DNA of 64,000 bases from a virus. The notes under the pieces are model-generated. The model was not told the origin of the DNA. It saw only the letters and a program-made list of their open reading frames with translations, and made no database searches. The stretch lies in IMG/VR virus record IMGVR_UViG_3300009509_000009, positions 1 to 64,000 of that record. One strand, given 5' to 3'. Each line of letters begins with the position of its first letter. Position 1 is the first letter of the stretch. Both the position numbers and the translations under genes were made by a program. Below, piece after piece: positions 60,560 to 64,000 of the stretch.

Positions 60560-61444
60560 ATGCTGCAAGACCAGAGGTTGATGGCTGACGTCCTTGTGGA
60601 GATGTCCAATGGGCACTTTCGCAAGCTGGCGTCCCTGTCTGCCAGGACGAGGGGAGCCGTCGAGCTCGGCAAGGTCGCTGCAGCGCGCTTCTCTCCTCCT
60701 ACAGAGGATGAGTACCTCCAGAAGATGGCGGCTTCTCAGCTGGGAGAAGCGTACCTTGAGAAGTTGGCTCGAGCTGTCATCAACGAGGAGGTCTCCTGGG
60801 ACGACCTTTCTGACCTGGAGAAGACTGCCCTCGGCATTGGTGGTATCGGCAGAGCCCTCAAGGGCGTTGGCCAGTTCTTCACCAAGGGCAAGACTGTCAG
60901 GATGGCTGGTGGCCCAGGAAGCGCCTCGGGGGGCATAGGGGCTCGTCTCCGGAGCGCTTGGAACAGGGGCACAGGCCAGCAGTGGAAGAACCTGGCCGGC
61001 AGCAAGGGCGGAGGCCCTGGTATCTCAGGGCCAAGGACGCAGACCTTCAAGGGCGGCACGAGGCCCGCAGGGGCTGGAGCAGGCCCGTACAGAGGGGCTG
61101 CAGCTCAGGGACCAGCCACGGCGGTACGACCTCCTCCCCAGCAGGCCGGCGCTCAGATGCGCCAGAGGTTCCAGCAGCTCAACCAGGGAGCTCAGCCACT
61201 GCAGGGTAACAGAGCGGTCCAGAGGGCCTCTGCAGCGGCCGGAGGAACTCCAGGTGCCAGGAAGCCTCTTCTCTCCTGGAGGACGAAGGCGGGCCTGGGA
61301 GCCGCAGCTGTGGGCGCCGGAGGCCTCTACCTCGGAGGCAAGGCTCTGGACACGGCCAACACCTTCCTCCATCAGCAACAGCCGGGAGCCTACCAGTACG
61401 GTATGGGGGCTCCAACCCCCTTCATGCAGCCCCAAGGCATGTAG
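60560..61444 (+). CDS. Tagged virion protein, last of capsid/tail operon
   Basis: 294 residues from ATG 60560 (GGAGGTGGGTG). Many tags: FRKLASLS, LGKVAAARF, LQKMAASQ, LEKLARAV and LEKTALGIGGIGRALKG. The remainder is Gly/Arg/Gln/Pro-rich and disordered, with a C-terminal glycine-zipper (AGLGAAAVGAGGLYLGGKAL) and a Pro/Gln/Gly end. Internal virion protein inferred. Confidence 0.65.
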   Translation: MLQDQRLMADVLVEMSNGHFRKLASLSARTRGAVELGKVAAARFSPPTEDEYLQKMAASQLGEAYLEKLARAVINEEVSWDDLSDLEKTALGIGGIGRALKGVGQFFTKGKTVRMAGGPGSASGGIGARLRSAWNRGTGQQWKNLAGSKGGGPGISGPRTQTFKGGTRPAGAGAGPYRGAAAQGPATAVRPPPQQAGAQMRQRFQQLNQGAQPLQGNRAVQRASAAAGGTPGARKPLLSWRTKAGLGAAAVGAGGLYLGGKALDTANTFLHQQQPGAYQYGMGAPTPFMQPQGM

Positions 61445-61457
61445 CTCGGCGATTTAG

Positions 61458-61484
61458 TCATAGTGAACAGTTGTTCACGTATGA
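61458..61484. promoter_or_regulatory. Extended palindrome with SOS-box-like core
   Basis: GTGAACA-GT-TGTTCAC (61463-61478) lies inside longer arms TCATA...TATGA, with one extra base on the right. The core GAACAnnTGTTC equals the LexA-box core known in actinobacteria and related Gram-positives. It lies 14 nt after the last plus gene and upstream of the terminator, so it may equally be a hairpin. Confidence 0.45.
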
Positions 61485-61508
61485 CGCCGGCGTTTGACAT
61501 ACTGCGTC

Positions 61509-61549
61509 AAATACCCCTAACGCATCGAACTGACCCAAACGGGGTATTT
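61509..61549. terminator. Bidirectional terminator at operon convergence
   Basis: AAATACCCC and GGGGTATTT, a perfect 9-bp inverted repeat with a 23-nt loop, with A on one side and T on the other so that it serves both strands. It lies between the last plus gene (61444) and the minus gene ending at 61602. Confidence 0.65.
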
Positions 61550-61576
61550 CGTTCGTTGACATGACCAGCTAAGGTT

Positions 61577-61592
61577 GGAGCCCGAAGGCTCC
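61577..61592 (-). terminator. UUCG tetraloop hairpin after minus gene 61602
   Basis: On the minus strand GGAGCC-UUCG-GGCUCC, a perfect 6-bp stem with the very stable UUCG loop, 10 nt past the stop of the 138-residue gene. No T run follows. Confidence 0.65.
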
Positions 61593-61601
61593 TCGAGGGC
61601 C

Positions 61602-62018
61602 TCAGCCCTCCCGGTGGATGCGGTCGACGAACTCCTCGGCGGCGTTGACGTCGTCTCTGAGCCTCTTCCAGGTGATGGACAGCTCGTCCTTCCACGCCAT
61701 GTGAGCTCGGACAATGGCTGCGTGGAGCATCCGCTCGATGAACTTCCGCTCGGCCGGCGTAGTCATCTGCATGAGGTTGGGCGCCTCGTCGTCCTCGTAG
61801 AAGCGGAAGCACGGGCGCTTGTAGTGGGGGAGGGTGGAGCAGAGGAGCCAATCCATAATGGATCTGTATTGCTCCTCGGGGCTAGGCCTCTTGATCATCC
61901 GCAAGGCCTTCTGGTAGTCGCGCTCCTTCTCGAGGAGACGCTCGAGCTCGGGGAAACATTCGTTGCTGGCCGGCTCTTGTATCTGTAGTGGTTGACACGA
62001 CTGGCGGAACATCGACAT
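61602..62018 (-). CDS. Hypothetical 138-residue protein
   Basis: ATG 62018 with GGAGGAGGT ribosome site and the ATAAG core of a promoter-like motif ~60 nt upstream. N-terminal Cys pair; then charged helices (ERLLEKERDYQKALRMIKRPS, AERKFIERMLHAAIVRAHMAWKDELS). No recognised domain. Confidence 0.65.
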   Translation of the reverse strand: MSMFRQSCQPLQIQEPASNECFPELERLLEKERDYQKALRMIKRPSPEEQYRSIMDWLLCSTLPHYKRPCFRFYEDDEAPNLMQMTTPAERKFIERMLHAAIVRAHMAWKDELSITWKRLRDDVNAAEEFVDRIHREG

Positions 62019-62072
62019 TGATACCTCCTCCCTCTACGGGATCAGTAGGAAAAAGAGTCCGTACTGCGACCT

Positions 62073-62092
62073 CAAAGATCTTATTACTAGGG
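62073..62092 (-). promoter_or_regulatory. Minus-strand promoter-like motif upstream of 62018
   Basis: Minus-strand reading CCCTAGTAATAAGATCTTTG fits the six-site consensus. Confidence 0.65.
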
Positions 62093-62097
62093 ACGAT

Positions 62098-62649
62098 CTA
62101 CTTTTTCTTCCACCACTCGTCGACCTTAGAAAGATCCAGCGGCTCATCTACGAGCTTGAATCCATCGTCAGTGGCGAGCATGGCTACTGGGATAGCTTCG
62201 ACGTCTTCGTCGAACTCATCAACATGATCGTCGAATCCTTCTCCAGGGCCACCAAGGTCCTCTTCCTCGGGTGGTATGGCTGGTAGGGCGCCGGCAGCCA
62301 GGCGAGCTCTTTCCTCAGCTCTGCCACTGAGCCAATCTTCTGCGAGTCGTTCGAGGTCCTCGTTGATTTCAGCTCCCTCGAGAACATCTTGCAGATATTG
62401 ATGATCGAGACGATCCCACATCTCTGGATTCTCTAGAGCCTGTCTTGCGAATTCCTCTGGCTCGAGCTGATGCTCTCTTAGCAGACTGAATGGTCTCTCC
62501 TTGGGAGTCTTTGGAGTGGGACCCGCTGGCTTGAGTGAGTCGAACACTTCCTGGGCAAACTCTCCTGGCTCGAGCGGCCTCAGATAGGCGCGCGATTCAC
62601 TTAGATCAGCTTCAGGGTCTATTTGACCCTCCCAGAAATGACGTGCCAC
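62098..62649 (-). CDS. Hypothetical acidic protein
   Basis: 183 residues from GTG 62649, just after the preceding stop. Acidic, Pro/Glu/Leu-rich, with a repeated EPGEFAQE / EPEEFARQ element (residues ~27 and ~68), an acidic middle (DDHVDEFDEDVEAIP) and a short basic end (WWKKK). No recognised motif. Confidence 0.6.
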   Translation of the reverse strand: MARHFWEGQIDPEADLSESRAYLRPLEPGEFAQEVFDSLKPAGPTPKTPKERPFSLLREHQLEPEEFARQALENPEMWDRLDHQYLQDVLEGAEINEDLERLAEDWLSGRAEERARLAAGALPAIPPEEEDLGGPGEGFDDHVDEFDEDVEAIPVAMLATDDGFKLVDEPLDLSKVDEWWKKK

Positions 62650-62651
62650 AG

Positions 62652-62888
62652 TTAGAGCTTATCAGACGGGTGATCTGCTAGCCAGCGGTGCATCCAGCAG
62701 ATATTCTCCGGATCAGCTTCAGAGACCATCTGCATCTTCACCCGGTGCTGTTCAATGAGTACCTGAATCAGCTCTCCTACGGTGAAGCGCTTGCCTATCT
62801 TGTCCTCGAGGCGCTTGCACTCCTGCTCGAGGAACGAGGCTTGGTCTCTGGTGATGTTGAGAGCTACGCGGCGCACTCTGCCTCCCAT
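62652..62888 (-). CDS. Ribbon-helix-helix-type protein (predicted)
   Basis: 78 residues. The segment VRRVALNITRDQASFLEQECKRLEDKIGKRFTVGELIQVLIEQH has the strand-helix-helix pattern of CopG/Arc-type DNA-binding proteins (RVALNIT strand, then two helices). The remainder is a short tail. It overlaps the end of the HELTH gene by 25 nt. A regulator of the small minus operon is plausible. Confidence 0.6.
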   Translation of the reverse strand: MGGRVRRVALNITRDQASFLEQECKRLEDKIGKRFTVGELIQVLIEQHRVKMQMVSEADPENICWMHRWLADHPSDKL

Positions 62889-63409
62889 GTGGTGAGGGCT
62901 GCCTTGACTCTGGCTGGTCTGTCTTGAGGTCGGCCCTCTTCAACCTCCTTCATGCGCGCATTGATCTGAGCCCTCACGATGTGCTCTGGGATTCCGTAAC
63001 CCCCGAACTGGACAACGCGACCCATCATCCACTCCTCGTCCCTCTTCCTGCCCGGGAAGCAGAGTATCTCGGCCTGGACACTCTCACTCTCGTAGTACAT
63101 CCGGAAGTTCTTGGAGAGCAGATACCAGATCGGCATATGCCACACTAAGAACTGAAGCCTGTGCGTGAGCTCGTGGCAAGACAGTGATGATGGCTCATCG
63201 TCTTCTGTCATGTGCCCGCTGTAGATTATTCCCCACAGCGTAGTGGTGTAGTCCTTCATGAACTTCTCCTTAGGGAAGTCCACGATCTTGAGCTTGGTGA
63301 GGAAGGCCAGGAGAGAGCCGATAGCTTGCATGAGCCACGACTCCTCCTTTGGCACCACCTTCACCTTGGCTACTGATCTGCTGAAGTACTTGATGAATGA
63401 CTCTGGCAT
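62864..63409 (-). CDS. Zinc-peptidase-like protein with HELTH motif
   Basis: 181 residues, ATG 63409. H79-E-L-T-H83 (HExxH) is preceded by Cys; a helical part then reaches YYESESVQAEI, where E107, E109 or E114 could be the third zinc ligand. The N-terminal 60 residues contain a hydrophobic helix. This minimal gluzincin-like layout is seen in phage and toxin-domain proteins. A proteolytic activity is inferred from the motif only. A promoter-like motif lies upstream at 63488. Confidence 0.6.
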   Translation of the reverse strand: MPESFIKYFSRSVAKVKVVPKEESWLMQAIGSLLAFLTKLKIVDFPKEKFMKDYTTTLWGIIYSGHMTEDDEPSSLSCHELTHRLQFLVWHMPIWYLLSKNFRMYYESESVQAEILCFPGRKRDEEWMMGRVVQFGGYGIPEHIVRAQINARMKEVEEGRPQDRPARVKAALTTWEAECAA

Positions 63410-63487
63410 GGTTCACCTCTAAAGAAGCGTCGGTGTCCTCTCACTCGTGGAGCGCCCCACTCGATTCCACCTGACTTCAGGTCCCTG

Positions 63488-63503
63488 CATAGTTCTTATG
63501 CCG
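63488..63503 (-). promoter_or_regulatory. Minus-strand promoter-like motif upstream of 63409
   Basis: Minus-strand reading CGGCATAAGAACTATG fits the six-site consensus. It overlaps the end of the preceding gene and lies ~85 nt before the ATG at 63409; the gap 63410-63487 holds nothing else I can identify. Confidence 0.5.
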
Positions 63504-63732
63504 TCTTGCGTCTCTTCTTTGCTGGCTCTTTCTTGGGCTTCTCATCTGCGGCAAGGATACGATCTATGCGTTTCTTTGTTCGCTTGTTGTCGATGAGCTG
63601 CCTGTAGGCAGAGATGGCCTCCTCGCAGAACTCCTGCATAGCCGTCTCCCCATGAAGCACTAGGCCCACCTTCTGCCCGCTCAGTAACGTGACAAAGCAT
63701 GTCTCCCCCTCCACGATGAATCTGTTTCCCAT
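63496..63732 (-). CDS. Hypothetical 78-residue protein
   Basis: ATG 63732 (MGNRFIVEGETCFVTLLSGQ) with GAGGAGGTC upstream; a longer frame to 63768 is less likely. Beta-rich N-terminus, then a helix and a Lys-rich tail (KPKKEPAKKRRKTA). DNA contact is possible. Unrecognised. Confidence 0.6.
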   Translation of the reverse strand: MGNRFIVEGETCFVTLLSGQKVGLVLHGETAMQEFCEEAISAYRQLIDNKRTKKRIDRILAADEKPKKEPAKKRRKTA

Positions 63733-63764
63733 CAGACCTCCTCTCAATGTGAGGAGAAGTCCGA

Positions 63765-64000
63765 TCATGCGTGCTCTTCGCCACCATCATCCTCCTCGTC
63801 TTCTTCGTCCTCCGTATCAAGGTCCGGATCTCCTCTGAATAGGTTTCCGTCCTTGACTTCTTGTATCAACATCTGCGAGATCGTCTGCTTGAACTTGTTG
63901 ATTCGATCGATGTCGAGCTTCTCTATGGCTGGTAGCTTCTCGACCTCGTCTGCAAATCGTTCAGCGAACGCAGCTCGCACGTCTTCGTCAGCGAAGTACC
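63765..64000 (-). CDS. Acidic-tailed protein, 5' end off the window
   Basis: Partial: the frame stays open upstream past the right edge (codons YFADED precede the internal GTG at 63980). The visible part is a helical domain (AERFADEVEKLPAIEKLDIDRINKFKQTISQMLIQE) and an Asp/Glu tail ending GGEEHA. Function unknown. The tail style matches the acidic tails of the left-hand replication proteins. Confidence 0.65.
   Translation of the reverse strand, partial: YFADEDVRAAFAERFADEVEKLPAIEKLDIDRINKFKQTISQMLIQEVKDGNLFRGDPDLDTEDEEDEEDDGGEEHA

Overview
The window is a stretch of a large, virulent-looking tailed bacteriophage genome with a contractile tail (myovirus type). The evidence is an HK97-type major capsid gene, a portal, a large terminase, a very long tail sheath followed by a tube candidate, a gp5/gpV-like spike, and a self-contained replication module. 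I see no tRNA, rRNA, integrase, lysis gene, tape-measure gene or CRISPR array. The host cannot be named from the sequence. Strong GGAGG ribosome binding sites and tightly overlapping (ATGA/TGATG) genes are typical of phage.

Layout. (1) 1-16643, minus strand: one unbroken replication, recombination and repair operon read right to left. It runs Zn protein, SF2 helicase, uracil-DNA glycosylase, DUF932-like protein, Sm-like protein, DnaB-type helicase, DnaG-type primase, zinc/acidic-tail SSB candidate, family A DNA polymerase, HU-like protein, RecA-like recombinase, PD-(D/E)XK nucleases, RusA-like resolvase, and an acidic protein running off the left edge. (2) 16790-34395, plus strand: virion genes including the portal, a 2060-residue RNA polymerase in which beta and beta-prime are one polypeptide, and the baseplate spike. 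This block is interrupted at 22674-22899 by two tiny minus-strand genes. (3) 34445-38940: minus-strand accessory genes flanking the plus-strand large terminase at 35583-37376. (4) 39043-61444, plus strand: prohead protease candidate, capsid proteins, major capsid protein, connector-like proteins, sheath and tube. (5) 61602-64000, minus strand: small accessory genes, one with an HELTH zinc-peptidase motif and one ribbon-helix-helix candidate, running off the right edge.

Three cross-cutting patterns are the most interesting content. First, the single-chain beta/beta-prime RNA polymerase sits among virion genes, so it may be packaged in the particle. Second, six intergenic sites share the motif G[TG]NATAAG[AC]NCNNTG, always oriented to drive minus-strand genes and lying about 35-90 nt before their starts. 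This looks like a dedicated promoter class and could be what the phage polymerase reads. Third, a dozen or more plus-strand proteins carry a short tag near the N-terminus of the form (D/E)-E-hydrophobic-x-K-(I/T/L)-A, repeated inside the larger ones and often followed by glycine-zipper segments. This suggests a capsid-targeting or protease-processing signal for internal, possibly ejected proteins. Further points are shared ELDIDV C-termini on the helicase and SSB candidate, zinc ribbons inserted in the portal and terminase, a duplicated fragment of the capsid gene just after its stop codon, and several palindromic operator-like sites.
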